From: Deltaproteobacteria bacterium
GTDB lineage: Bacteria > Myxococcota_A > UBA9042 > PHBI01 > JACKFB01
Direction: 5' to 3'
Assembly (NCBI GenBank): GCA_020632695.1
Contig: JACKFB010000019.1
Location: 29,948 to 93,947, forward strand
DNA: 64,000 bases
The notes under the pieces were generated by a model. That model was given only the letters and a program-made list of their open reading frames with translations. It was not told the origin of the DNA and did no database searches. The position numbers and the translations under genes were made by a program. This document shows, one piece after another, positions 16,438 to 24,191 of the stretch; the first letter of the stretch is position 1, and each line of letters opens with the position of its first letter.

Positions 16438-16456
16438 GCCCGTGTTAGGCACGGGC
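16438..16456. promoter_or_regulatory. Inverted repeat between radical SAM gene and lgt
   Basis: Perfect 7-base arms GCCCGTG and CACGGGC around TTAGG, 25 bases before the lgt start. It could be an operator or a 5' leader hairpin; nothing else identifies a binding protein. Confidence 0.3.
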
Positions 16457-16481
16457 GCGCCCACGGTCCCGGAGCCGTCCC

Positions 16482-17420
16482 ATGCCCATCCTCGCTTCGC
16501 TGTCCCATGGCCTCCTCGGAGCCTTGCCCTACCAGACCATCCCCCCGCTCGAGCTGGGACCGGCCAAGTTCTATCCCTTCGGGTTCCTCGTCGGCATGGC
16601 GATCATCGTCGGGACGATGGTGGCGACGCGCCGCGCGCGCCGGGTGGGCCTCGACGACGCAGTCATCTCGGAGCTGGCGCTCTGGGCCGTCATCCCGGGC
16701 ATGATCGGCGCCCACCTCTACTCGGCGATCTTCTACTTCCCCGAGAAGATCGCCGACGACTGGCTCTACCTGCTCAAGTTCTGGGACGGCATCAGCTCCT
16801 TCGGCGGCTTCCTCGGCGGCACCATCGGCGTGCTCTACTACCTGCGCCGCGAGCGGCTCCCCGCGTGGCCCTACGCCGACTGCATCGCCTACGGCTTCGT
16901 GTTCGCCTGGATCTTCGGGCGCATGGGCTGCACCGTCGCCTTCGACCACCCCGGCAGCGTGACCGACTTCGCCCTGGGGATGCCCTACCCGCACACGGTG
17001 GCCGGCGACCCCGCCGCCGCGGGCGTCATCCGCCACAACCTGGGCTTCTACGAGATGCTCTGGTCCGTCGGCATCGCCAGCTTCTTCTTCGCCGTGCGCA
17101 ACCGACCCCACTTCGCCGGGTGGTTCGCGTCGGTGGCGCTGCTGCTCTATCTGCCCTTCCGCTTCGCGCTGGACTTCCTGCGCGCCATCGACGAGCGCTA
17201 CTTCGGCCTGACCCCGGGCCACTACGCCGCGATCGCGTTCTTCGTCGCGGCCATCGCGCTCTACCGCCGCCGCTCGGCCGTCGGCGAGATCATGGTGCCG
17301 GATGGGAAGGTGCACGTCTTCGCCGACGGGACGCCGGCCGTGCCCGCGAAGCTGCGTCGCGACGCGGTCGTGGCGGCCAAGCAGGGGCAGCGCGGCAAGG
17401 CGGCGTCGAAGAAGCCCTGA
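16482..17420 (+). CDS. lgt: Prolipoprotein diacylglyceryl transferase
   Basis: A 312-residue inner-membrane enzyme that moves diacylglycerol from phosphatidylglycerol to the lipobox cysteine of prolipoproteins, the first step of lipoprotein maturation. About seven membrane helices are visible. Family marks are FYPFGFLVGMA near the N-terminus, ISSFGGFLGG, and the conserved Lgt loop FGRMGCTVAFDHPG holding the essential Arg; LPFRFALDFLRA comes later. The C-terminal tail is long, basic and Lys/Ala-rich, beyond the usual end. The window encodes eight predicted lipoproteins that would be its substrates. It is divergent from the radical SAM gene and convergent with the oxidoreductase. Confidence 0.93.
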   Translation: MPILASLSHGLLGALPYQTIPPLELGPAKFYPFGFLVGMAIIVGTMVATRRARRVGLDDAVISELALWAVIPGMIGAHLYSAIFYFPEKIADDWLYLLKFWDGISSFGGFLGGTIGVLYYLRRERLPAWPYADCIAYGFVFAWIFGRMGCTVAFDHPGSVTDFALGMPYPHTVAGDPAAAGVIRHNLGFYEMLWSVGIASFFFAVRNRPHFAGWFASVALLLYLPFRFALDFLRAIDERYFGLTPGHYAAIAFFVAAIALYRRRSAVGEIMVPDGKVHVFADGTPAVPAKLRRDAVVAAKQGQRGKAASKKP

Positions 17421-17442
17421 CCGGCGCGCCCCGGCGCGGTGC

Positions 17443-18561
17443 TCAGCTCGCCTCGAAGCGCGCGGGCGAGAGCGCCGCGGCCAGGTCGCCGGGTAGCGCG
17501 CCGTCGAGGATGCCCTGGGCGGCCAGGTCGCCCACCGCGGCCGAGGTGGTCATCCCGTGCCCCCCGAGGCCGGCCACCCAGAACAGTCCGCCCACGCCGG
17601 GGTCGGGGCCGATGACGAAGCGGTCGTCGGGGGTGAGGTAGCGCACGCACGCCCAGGCGCGGCTCGGTCGCGCGTCGCGCAGGGCGGGCAGGTGCTGGGA
17701 GAAGCGCTCGGCCAGGCGCTCGCGCTCGCCGGGGTCGACCGCGGGCGCGCCGGCGGGCCAGGGCGTCTGGTCGCAGGCGCACATGAGGAGGCCCCGCCCC
17801 TCGGGGCGGAAGTAGACCCCGGCGCTCACGTTCCAGACGAAGGGCCAGCCGGGGTCGACGTCTCCCAGCGCCTCGGTGGTGAAGAGGTGGCGCCGCACCG
17901 GCCGGAAGGGCAGGGGGCCGGCGCCGGCCATGGCCGCGGTGCGGTTGGCGGAGAAGCCCGACGCGAGGACCAGGACGTCGCAGGGCAGCTCGCCTGTCGG
18001 GGTCAGCGCCGCCACCACGCGCCCGCCCTCGGTGCGGACGCCGGTCAGGGGGCGCCTGAGCCATAGCCGGGCGCCGCCGTCGCGCGCCTCGTCGAGCATC
18101 GCCGAGAGCAGGGCGTGGATGTCCACCACCCCGCAGCCGTGGCTGAGCAGCGCCGCCTCGGCGCTTGCGCCGCGCAGCGCGGGGACGCGCCGGGCGGCCT
18201 CGGCGATGGTCAGGCGCTCGGTGCTGGCGTCCAGCTCCGGCACCGCGCGGGCGCGCGCCTCCAGCGCCTCGACGTCGGCGGCGTCCCCGATGACCATGCC
18301 GCCCACGGGCCGCAGCAGCTCCACGCCCCGTCGCCGGCCCAGGGCGACGATGCCCGCCAGGCCGTCGGTCGCCATGCGGCAGGTCACCGGCTCGGCGATG
18401 ATCCGGCGCGCCATCGCCGCGTTCTTGCCGCTGGCGTGGGCGCCGTAGAGCGGCTCCGCCTCGAGGATGGCGATGTCGCGGGCCCCCCGGGCGCAGAGCG
18501 CCGCCGCGGTCGCCGCCCCGGCGAAGCCCGCCCCCACGATCACCACCTTCGGCCCGGCCAT
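17443..18561 (-). CDS. FAD-dependent oxidoreductase, DAO family
   Basis: A 372-residue flavoprotein of the glycine/D-amino-acid oxidase-dehydrogenase family. It starts with the FAD-binding strand KVVIVGAGFAGAATAAAL (GxGxxG), has HASGKNAAMARRI, and ends with the second FAD site DRFVIGPDPGVGGLFWVAGLGGHGMTTSAA. ATG 18561 has GAGGAG about 8 bases upstream; the longer open frame (to 18903) runs antisense to the START-like gene and is rejected. It probably oxidises an amino acid or similar amine in the cytoplasm or on the membrane; the substrate is not determined. It is convergent with lgt, with a 22-base gap containing an 8-base direct repeat (CCGGCGCG twice). Confidence 0.9.
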   Translation of the reverse strand: MAGPKVVIVGAGFAGAATAAALCARGARDIAILEAEPLYGAHASGKNAAMARRIIAEPVTCRMATDGLAGIVALGRRRGVELLRPVGGMVIGDAADVEALEARARAVPELDASTERLTIAEAARRVPALRGASAEAALLSHGCGVVDIHALLSAMLDEARDGGARLWLRRPLTGVRTEGGRVVAALTPTGELPCDVLVLASGFSANRTAAMAGAGPLPFRPVRRHLFTTEALGDVDPGWPFVWNVSAGVYFRPEGRGLLMCACDQTPWPAGAPAVDPGERERLAERFSQHLPALRDARPSRAWACVRYLTPDDRFVIGPDPGVGGLFWVAGLGGHGMTTSAAVGDLAAQGILDGALPGDLAAALSPARFEAS

Positions 18562-18572
18562 GCGCACTCCTC

Positions 18573-18588
18573 GAACCGCCATCGGTTC
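18573..18588. promoter_or_regulatory. Inverted repeat in a divergent promoter region
   Basis: Perfect 6-base arms GAACCG and CGGTTC with a 4-base spacer, between the oxidoreductase and the START-like gene. Candidate operator; it lies close upstream of the oxidoreductase ribosome binding site. Confidence 0.3.
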
Positions 18589-18627
18589 CATGGTACCGGC
18601 CGGGCGCCCCACGATGCACCTTCGCCT

Positions 18628-18656
18628 TTGGTCCTTCGCGCCGGACACGGTAGAGT
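18628..18656 (+). promoter_or_regulatory. Candidate promoter of the START-like gene, leaderless type
   Basis: TTGGTC (18628-18633), a 17-base spacer and TAGAGT (18651-18656), ending 8 bases before ATG 18665. No ribosome binding site is seen. Confidence 0.4.
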
Positions 18657-18664
18657 CCGGGACC

Positions 18665-19297
18665 ATGAACGTCCCGCTCCACGCCGTCACCGTGTCGGGC
18701 CGCGCTCTCGCGCTGTTCGGCGTGCTCCTCACCGCCAGCTCGGCTCTTGCCGCGGAGCCTGCCTCCCCGGCCGCCGACGAGAAGGCCGACACCCGCGCCC
18801 GCCTCGACGGAGGCGAGATCATCGTCCAGACCACGCCGGTCGAGGGCAGCGGCGTGCCGAAGATCAAGGCCATGGGCGTGGTGGACGCGCCGCCGGCAGC
18901 CATCTGGGCGGTGATCGAGCGCTGCGGAGACTACAAGAAGACCATGATCCGCACCGCCGAATCGGTGGAGCTGTCGCGCAAGGGCAACGTGGTCCGCTGT
19001 CGCGTGACCATCGAGCTGCCCTTCCCGCTGAAGAACCTCACGGCCACCACCGACGCCATCCACACGGTGGTGCCGGGCAAGAAGTGGCAGCGCCGCTGGA
19101 CGCTGGTCGAAGGCGACTACGTCCGGAACTCCGGAAGCTGGACGCTGCTGCCCTTCGACGACGAGGGGAAGCGGACGCTGGTCATCTACGAGGTCAACGC
19201 CGAGCCGAAGATCGCCATCCCCGACAGCATCCAGCGGGCGGCGCAGAAGAAGTCGTTGCCGAACCTCTTCGAGCACCTGCGCGAGACGATTCACTGA
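18665..19297 (+). CDS. Secreted SRPBCC (START-like) domain protein
   Basis: A 210-residue protein with a cleavable signal peptide (hydrophobic stretch ending SSALAAEP). Residues about 60-205 look like a SRPBCC/START-like lipid-binding fold of the polyketide-cyclase/COQ10 kind: VVDAPPAAIWAVIERCGDYKKTM at the start, a central run of alternating strands including RRWTLVEGDYVRNSGSWTLL, and a C-terminal amphipathic helix (LPNLFEHLRETI). Export suggests it binds or carries a hydrophobic ligand in the periplasm. It appears to be a single-gene unit: a promoter lies just upstream and a strong hairpin terminator just downstream. Confidence 0.8.
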   Translation: MNVPLHAVTVSGRALALFGVLLTASSALAAEPASPAADEKADTRARLDGGEIIVQTTPVEGSGVPKIKAMGVVDAPPAAIWAVIERCGDYKKTMIRTAESVELSRKGNVVRCRVTIELPFPLKNLTATTDAIHTVVPGKKWQRRWTLVEGDYVRNSGSWTLLPFDDEGKRTLVIYEVNAEPKIAIPDSIQRAAQKKSLPNLFEHLRETIH

Positions 19298-19340
19298 CGC
19301 GGCCGTCGGCCCGGGCTCCCCGCCGCCTCCTCGACCGCGT

Positions 19341-19391
19341 GGCCGTGACCGGGGCGCGCGGCCCGGTCACGGCCCAGGTGGCTCCTTTTTT
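19341..19391 (+). terminator. Hairpin terminator after the START-like gene
   Basis: Perfect 13-base arms GGCCGTGACCGGG (19341-19353) and CCCGGTCACGGCC (19362-19374) with an 8-base loop, then after 11 bases a run of six T (19386-19391). It is the clearest intrinsic-type terminator I see in the window, though the T-run is further from the stem than usual. Confidence 0.7.
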
Positions 19392-19463
19392 AGACGCGAT
19401 CCTGTCTCACCCCTAGCGTGCCCCTGGCCGCGTGACCGCCGTGGCGATCCAGGGGAGGGCGAG

Positions 19464-20621
19464 ATGTCGAGCGTCAGGACGAGCTCACGCACGTCGGTGC
19501 TGGCCTACGGGGCGCGGCTGCCCACGCGGGACGTCGTCGTGCTCCGGCGCAGGGCGGACAGCGGGAGCTGGGACATCCTCCGCGTGATCGTCGAGCGCTT
19601 CGCGGACCGGGGCGTGGTGCTCGCCTACCTGGGAGAGCGGGTGGACGCGGCCGGGGTTCGCGCGGTGCATCAGGGGATCTACGACGCCAGCCGCGGGATG
19701 GCCGGGCCCATGTCGGTGGAGCTGGCGCGCGCACGCGTGGCCCGCGCGATGCTCGTGGACCGGGCGGCCGGGCGTGCGCTGCCCGACCTGCTGACGGCCG
19801 ACCCCGAGTGGGTGACGCCGTGGGAGTCGGTGGTCGGAGACGTCGAGAGCCTCTACGACTGCCCCACGTGCGGTGAGGCGCTGCCTGCGTCCTGGCAGCT
19901 CGCCCGGGTGGAGGGGCGGCTCAGCGAGGACGACACCCGCGCCTGCCCCGAGTGCGACACGACGGAGGTGAGCCGTGAGCGGGCCGACGCCATGGCCATG
20001 CCCCACACGGTGGCGATGGCGCGGCTGATGCTGGCCGCAGGCGAACCGCGCCGAGCGCTGGTCTTCGTGTCCCGCGGCCTGGACTCCGGGCTGAGCGCCG
20101 CGGAGCTGGCCGGGCCTCGCGGGGCGGCGCACCTGGCCCTGGGCAACGCGGTGCAGGCGGCCGTGTATCTGCGAGTGGCCGTCGCGACCGAGCCGGAGCA
20201 GGTGCGCTGGCGAGCGCGGCTGGTGGAGGCCGAGGCGCGCTGCGGCCTCATCGCCTCGGCCCTGGCGAACCTCGAGCTGGTCGGCCGGGCCCAGCCGGAC
20301 GCCGCCCAGGAGGTGGAGTCGGCCCGCCAGGCGCTCTCGCCGATGGCGCCCGAGGCCTCGGACGGCACCGACGCCTTCGAGCTGCGTTGCCTGGAGGCGC
20401 TGGCGCTGCTCGACGCGGGCCGGCCCACCGAGGCCCGCGACCGGCTCGACTTCACGCACCCCTTCCCGACCAGCCTGCCCGCGGGCAAGCTGGCGCGCCT
20501 GGCCCTGGCCACGGCGGGTCCCCGGCCGGCCACCACCGCCGCCGTCGAGTGGGCGCGGCAGGAGCTGACCCCGCTCGCGGCAGGGAGCCTCGCGCTGCTG
20601 AGTCAGCGCCTGGCCTGCTGA
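19464..20621 (+). CDS. Unknown protein with zinc-ribbon and TPR-like helices
   Basis: A 385-residue soluble protein from ATG 19464 behind GGAGGG. Residues about 1-115 hold no known motif. Residues about 132-172 have CPTCG and CPEC about 30 residues apart, a likely four-Cys zinc site. The rest is Ala/Leu/Arg-rich helices with TPR-like pairs (RRALVFVSRGLDSG, AHLALGNAVQAAVYLRVAVATEPEQVRWRARLVEAEAR). No enzyme motif is seen. A scaffold or regulatory role would be typical, but the function is unknown. The gene ends inside a 20-base direct repeat, so its C-terminus (SQRLAC) is encoded by repeat DNA. Confidence 0.75.
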   Translation: MSSVRTSSRTSVLAYGARLPTRDVVVLRRRADSGSWDILRVIVERFADRGVVLAYLGERVDAAGVRAVHQGIYDASRGMAGPMSVELARARVARAMLVDRAAGRALPDLLTADPEWVTPWESVVGDVESLYDCPTCGEALPASWQLARVEGRLSEDDTRACPECDTTEVSRERADAMAMPHTVAMARLMLAAGEPRRALVFVSRGLDSGLSAAELAGPRGAAHLALGNAVQAAVYLRVAVATEPEQVRWRARLVEAEARCGLIASALANLELVGRAQPDAAQEVESARQALSPMAPEASDGTDAFELRCLEALALLDAGRPTEARDRLDFTHPFPTSLPAGKLARLALATAGPRPATTAAVEWARQELTPLAAGSLALLSQRLAC

Positions 20622-20653
20622 GTCAGCGCCTGGCCTGTTGAGCAGCGCCTGGC
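20595..20653. repeat. 20-base direct repeat at the gene end
   Basis: Two perfect copies of CTGCTGAGTCAGCGCCTGGC (20595-20614 and 20615-20634) are followed by a 19-base near copy (20635-20653) and a decayed fourth. The stop codon of the upstream gene lies at the first copy junction. With one copy or more the frame ends in the same residues, so expansion would be neutral to the protein. Confidence 0.85.
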
Positions 20654-20694
20654 CCGTCGAGTCGGCGGCCGAGCTGTGACCCGCGCGCCCGCGG

Positions 20695-21729
20695 TCAGCG
20701 GGAGATCGTCGCGCTCTTGGCGCCGGCGAGTGCCGTCGACGGCTTGTCGACGATCGCCTTGCAGCGGGTGGCGAAGACCTGGATGACCCGGAAGCTGCCC
20801 ACACCCTTGACGCTGCCCGACTGGCCGACCTTGACGCCGTGCTTCGAGCCCTTGTTGAGGATGATCGAGGTCTTCGCTCCCATGGGCGTCGCCTGGATGA
20901 TGCTGGCCGAGATGGGGCCGTCGTCCGAGGGCTCCGGCTCCGGCTCGGTCTTGGTGCTCACGCAGCGCGTGCCCTTGCAGGTCTGCCCCGCGCCGCAGGC
21001 CGGGTCGCAGCCCTTCTTGGCCCGCGCGTAGCACCGCCCGCGCGAGCAGTACTCGCCCCGGCCGCACTTCTTGCCGGCGCACGCATCGGCGACGCACTCG
21101 TTCAGATCCGTGTCGCACACGTGGCCCCGCGGGCAGCCATCGGCGCAGGCCTTCTCGCACTTGCCGTCCACGCAGAACTTGCCCGAACCGCACTCGGGGA
21201 TGCAGTCGATCTCGGGCATCTCGATGGCCACGCAGACCCCCGCCTTGCACTCGGTCCCGGCGCCGCACCGCATGGCGGCACAGGGATCGGCCGGCGTCAG
21301 CGAGAACTCGGTGATGTAGGGGGCCTTGCCCTCGGTGGCCGCGACCTTGACCAGGTAGGTGGTGTCCGCCTTGGCGGGCCACTCCAGCTCGTACTTCATC
21401 ACGTTGGGCTGGATGGGCGTCTGGGCGAGCTGATGGGCGTCCAGGGTGAACACGGCCAGCTCGCCCTTGACGTCGTGCTTGCCCTTGAAGGCGTCGCCGA
21501 CCCGCACGACCAGCTTCGCCGTGCCATCGGCCATCGGCACCACCGACTTCCAGTCGAGCTTGTCGCCCACCTTCGCATCGATCGTGTCGTCGATGGCGAG
21601 ATCGGCCGGCGCCGGGCGAGCGGTGGCGGGCGTGTGGTCGTCGTCGACATACTTGGGACCGCACCCGAAGGCGCACAGCCCCAGCGCGAGCGCCAGGGAC
21701 CAGCGGGACGACAATGACGACGACAACAT
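20695..21729 (-). CDS. Cys-rich predicted lipoprotein
   Basis: A 344-residue protein with a signal peptide and lipobox AFGC; GGAGG lies 6 bases before the ATG. Residues about 35-145 form a beta-rich domain. Residues about 148-260 hold more than twenty cysteines in short CGxGxxCxxGxC units like those of EGF/disulfide-rich modules in myxobacterial surface proteins, so the region should be disulfide-linked outside the cell. A Glu/Pro linker leads to a C-terminal beta domain of about 75 residues (SILNKGSKHGVKVGQSGSV and following) like small SH3/OB-type barrels. Function unknown; surface display is likely. It is divergent from the isocitrate dehydrogenase pair. Confidence 0.8.
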   Translation of the reverse strand: MLSSSLSSRWSLALALGLCAFGCGPKYVDDDHTPATARPAPADLAIDDTIDAKVGDKLDWKSVVPMADGTAKLVVRVGDAFKGKHDVKGELAVFTLDAHQLAQTPIQPNVMKYELEWPAKADTTYLVKVAATEGKAPYITEFSLTPADPCAAMRCGAGTECKAGVCVAIEMPEIDCIPECGSGKFCVDGKCEKACADGCPRGHVCDTDLNECVADACAGKKCGRGEYCSRGRCYARAKKGCDPACGAGQTCKGTRCVSTKTEPEPEPSDDGPISASIIQATPMGAKTSIILNKGSKHGVKVGQSGSVKGVGSFRVIQVFATRCKAIVDKPSTALAGAKSATISR

Positions 21730-21805
21730 CCGAGGCCTCCGAGTCCGAGCTCATCAGGCCGCCCGCGGGACCTCGCGAGACTCTGGCGCCACGAGCGACT
21801 CGGCC

Positions 21806-21826
21806 TGGGAACTAGCACAGTTCCCA
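21806..21826. promoter_or_regulatory. Perfect inverted repeat upstream of the dehydrogenase pair
   Basis: Arms TGGGAACT and AGTTCCCA, 8 bases each, around AGCAC. It lies between divergent genes and 27 bases before the -35 box of the dehydrogenase promoter, a good place for an operator. Confidence 0.45.
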
Positions 21827-21852
21827 CCTTCCTTCCAGGGGCGCCGGATGCC

Positions 21853-21881
21853 TTGAGGCCCCTCGGGGCGTGTGCTACGAA
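21853..21881 (+). promoter_or_regulatory. Candidate promoter of the dehydrogenase pair, leaderless type
   Basis: TTGAGG (21853-21858), a 17-base spacer and TACGAA (21876-21881), ending 9 bases before ATG 21891. No ribosome binding site precedes the ATG. Confidence 0.35.
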
Positions 21882-21890
21882 CCTGCGCCC

Positions 21891-22889
21891 ATGGACTACG
21901 CGATCACGTTGATTCCTGGCGACGGCATCGGCCCCGAGGTGAGCGAGGCGGCGGTGCGCGTCGTCGACGCCGTCTGCCCGGGCATCCGCTGGCGGCGTGT
22001 CGACGCCGGCGCGTCGGCCGTCGAGACCCACGGCACGCCCCTGCCCGAGGGGGTCATCGAGGCCGTGCGCGAGACGCGCGTCGCCCTGAAGGGGCCCTGC
22101 ACGACCCCGGTCGGCAAGGGCTTCTCCAGCGTGAACGTCGCGCTACGGCAGGCGCTCGAGCTCTACGTGAGCCTTCGCCCGGTGGACACGCTGCCCGGCG
22201 TGAAGACGCACCACGAGGACGTCCAACTCGTCGTGTTCCGCGAGAACACCGAGGGGCTCTACGCCGGCATGGAGCACGAGCCGGTCGAGGGCGTGGTCGA
22301 GAGCCTGCGGATGGTGAGCGAGCACGCCAGCCGCCGCTTCGCCAAGTTCGCCTACGAGTGGTGCCGCTTCGAGGGCCACCGCAAGGTGCACCTGGTGCAC
22401 AAGGCGTCGATCATGAAGCTGTCCGACGGGCTCTTCCTCGACGTCGCCCGCGAGGTCGCCTCGGACTACCCCTTCATCGAGACCGACGACATCCTCATCG
22501 ACCACCTCTGCATGTCGCTGGTGCTGGACCCCACGCCCTTCGACGTGCTGGTCATGGAGAACCTCTTCGGTGACCTGCTGAGCGACCTGTGCGCCGGCCT
22601 GGTCGGCGGCCTGGGGCTGGTCCCGGGCGCCAACATCGGCGACCGCTACGCCGTGTTCGAGGCGGTGCACGGCAGCGCGCCGGACATCGCCGGCAAGGGC
22701 ATCGCCAACCCCATCGCGCTGATCCGCTCGGCCGCCATGATGCTCAAGCACATCGGCGAGCGGGACGGGTCGGCCCGCGTCGAGCGCGCCGTGCGCACGG
22801 TCCTGGAGAAGGGCGAGGCCCTGACCGGCGACCTGGGCGGCTCGGCGACGACGCGGCAGATTACCGACGCCATCATCCGGGAGCTCTGA
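21891..22889 (+). CDS. NAD-dependent isocitrate/isopropylmalate dehydrogenase family, subunit 1
   Basis: A 332-residue beta-decarboxylating dehydrogenase. It has the N-terminal ITLIPGDGIGPEV, substrate-site residues in KGPCTTPVGKGFSSVNVALR, VSLRPVDTLPG and RENTEGLYAGMEH, then HKASIMKLSDGLF, the metal-binding NLFGDLLSDLCAGLVGGLG and VFEAVHGSAPDIAGKGIANP. The pattern is closest to NAD-dependent isocitrate dehydrogenase of the mitochondrial IDH3 kind, which yields 2-oxoglutarate, CO2 and NADH in the citric acid cycle. All catalytic residues I can place are kept. A paralogue starts 2 bases after the stop, as if for a second subunit. Isopropylmalate or homoisocitrate activity cannot be excluded. 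Confidence 0.9.
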   Translation: MDYAITLIPGDGIGPEVSEAAVRVVDAVCPGIRWRRVDAGASAVETHGTPLPEGVIEAVRETRVALKGPCTTPVGKGFSSVNVALRQALELYVSLRPVDTLPGVKTHHEDVQLVVFRENTEGLYAGMEHEPVEGVVESLRMVSEHASRRFAKFAYEWCRFEGHRKVHLVHKASIMKLSDGLFLDVAREVASDYPFIETDDILIDHLCMSLVLDPTPFDVLVMENLFGDLLSDLCAGLVGGLGLVPGANIGDRYAVFEAVHGSAPDIAGKGIANPIALIRSAAMMLKHIGERDGSARVERAVRTVLEKGEALTGDLGGSATTRQITDAIIREL

Positions 22890-22891
22890 CG

Positions 22892-23899
22892 ATGCTCAGG
22901 ACCGTCACGCTCATCCCCGGCGACAGCGTGGGCGCCGAGACGGCGTCCGCGATGCGGCGCCTGGTCCGGGCGGCCGGCGTGGACATCTCGTGGGAGGAGA
23001 TGCCCGCCGGCGTGGACGCCTACGAGCGCCTCGGCTCGCCGATGCCCGCCGAGACCATCGAGTCGGTGCGCCGCAACGGCTATGCGATCAAGGGGCGCAT
23101 CATGACGCCGGTGGGCGAGGGCTACGAGAGCCCGAACCTCACCCTGCGCAAGGCGCTGAACCTCTTCGCCGGCGTGCGCCCGCTGCGCCACTTCCCGGGT
23201 GTGCCCAGCCGCTACCAGGACGTGGACGTCGTGGTCATCCGCGAGTCCACCGAGGACGTCTACGCCGGCATCGAGCATCGGGTGTACCCGGGCGTCATCC
23301 AGGGCCTGCGCGTCACCACCCGCACCGCCTGCGAGCGCATCGTGCGCTTCGCCTTCGAGTACGCGCGCCGCAACGGCCGCGCCAAGGTGACGCTGGTCCA
23401 CAAGGCCAACATCCTGAAGATGTCCGACGGCTTGTTCCTGCGGGTCGGCCACGAGCTCTCGGCCAGCTACCCCGATATCGCCTTCGACGCGATCATCGCC
23501 GACAACGCCTGCATGCAGATGGTGCGGAACCCGACGCGCTTCGACGTGCTGGTGTGCCAGAACCTCTTCGGCGACCTGCTGAGCGACCTGGGCGCCGGGC
23601 TGGTGGGCGGCATCGCGGCCGTGTGGGGCTCGATGCGCAACGACCAGGGCACGGTGGTGTTCGAGGCGATCCACGGCATCGCGCCCAGCCTGGAGGGCAA
23701 GGGCATCGCCAACCCGATGACCTTCATCATGCCGGCGCTGGCGCTCCTGCGGGAGCTGGGCGAGATCGACGCGGCCCGGAACATCTCCCAGGCCATGGGA
23801 GACTGCCTGCTGGCCGGCGTCTCGACGCCCGACTTCGGCGGCAGCGAGACCACCGAGAGCTTCGTCGACGCCGTCATCGCGCGCCTGCCCAAGGGCTGA
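22892..23899 (+). CDS. NAD-dependent isocitrate/isopropylmalate dehydrogenase family, subunit 2
   Basis: A 335-residue paralogue of the preceding gene, ATG 2 bases after its stop. It keeps VTLIPGDSVGAET (one Gly-to-Ser-Val change in the first loop), KGRIMTPVGEGYESPNLTLR, GVRPLRHFPG, RESTEDVYAGIEH, HKANILKMSDGLF, NLFGDLLSDLGAGLVGG and VFEAIHGIAPSLEGKGIANP. Differences in the substrate loop (NTEGL becomes STEDV) suggest a different substrate or a regulatory subunit role. With subunit 1 it could form a hetero-oligomer like eukaryotic IDH3, but both chains look catalytically competent. It is the last gene before a repeat-filled convergent gap. Confidence 0.9.
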   Translation: MLRTVTLIPGDSVGAETASAMRRLVRAAGVDISWEEMPAGVDAYERLGSPMPAETIESVRRNGYAIKGRIMTPVGEGYESPNLTLRKALNLFAGVRPLRHFPGVPSRYQDVDVVVIRESTEDVYAGIEHRVYPGVIQGLRVTTRTACERIVRFAFEYARRNGRAKVTLVHKANILKMSDGLFLRVGHELSASYPDIAFDAIIADNACMQMVRNPTRFDVLVCQNLFGDLLSDLGAGLVGGIAAVWGSMRNDQGTVVFEAIHGIAPSLEGKGIANPMTFIMPALALLRELGEIDAARNISQAMGDCLLAGVSTPDFGGSETTESFVDAVIARLPKG

Positions 23900-24016
23900 G
23901 CCGCCGCGTGGGCGAGGGCGGCGCGGGGCCCTTCTCGCACGGAGGGGTCGGTCTCGCGGCGGGGGAGAGGAGGGCGCGTACGGCGTGCTCCCACGACGCT
24001 CGGAGCGCGCTCGGCG

Positions 24017-24191
24017 GACGCTCGGGTGAGCCGTTGCTGGGGCGAGGACGCCGCGCTCGGCGCACGCCCGGCCGACGCTCGGGTGAGCCGTTGCTGGGGC
24101 GAGGACGCCGCGCTCGGCGCACGCCCGCCCGACGCTCGGCGGACGCTCGCGGGGAGCCGCTCCTGGGGCGCTCGGGGAGCCGCCCGGCCGG
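24017..24191. repeat. 57-base tandem repeat between convergent genes
   Basis: Two nearly identical 57-base units (24017-24073 and 24074-24130) beginning GACGCTCGGGTGAGCCGTTG, then a broken third unit to about 24190. The 292-base gap 23900-24191 has no gene that I can support. The unit is very GC-rich and length-divisible by three, but its frames show only low-complexity Arg/Ala/Gly peptides. It could slow or end transcription from both sides. Confidence 0.85.

Noticed and set aside
19485..20804. A 439-residue minus-strand frame longer than the plus-strand gene at 19464-20621
   Set aside because: The plus-strand protein has a zinc-ribbon pair, TPR-like helices and a good ribosome site; the minus-strand product is low-complexity Arg/Ala/Gly/Pro.
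24017..24191. CRISPR array
   Set aside because: The units are direct tandem repeats with no spacers between them, and there are no cas genes.
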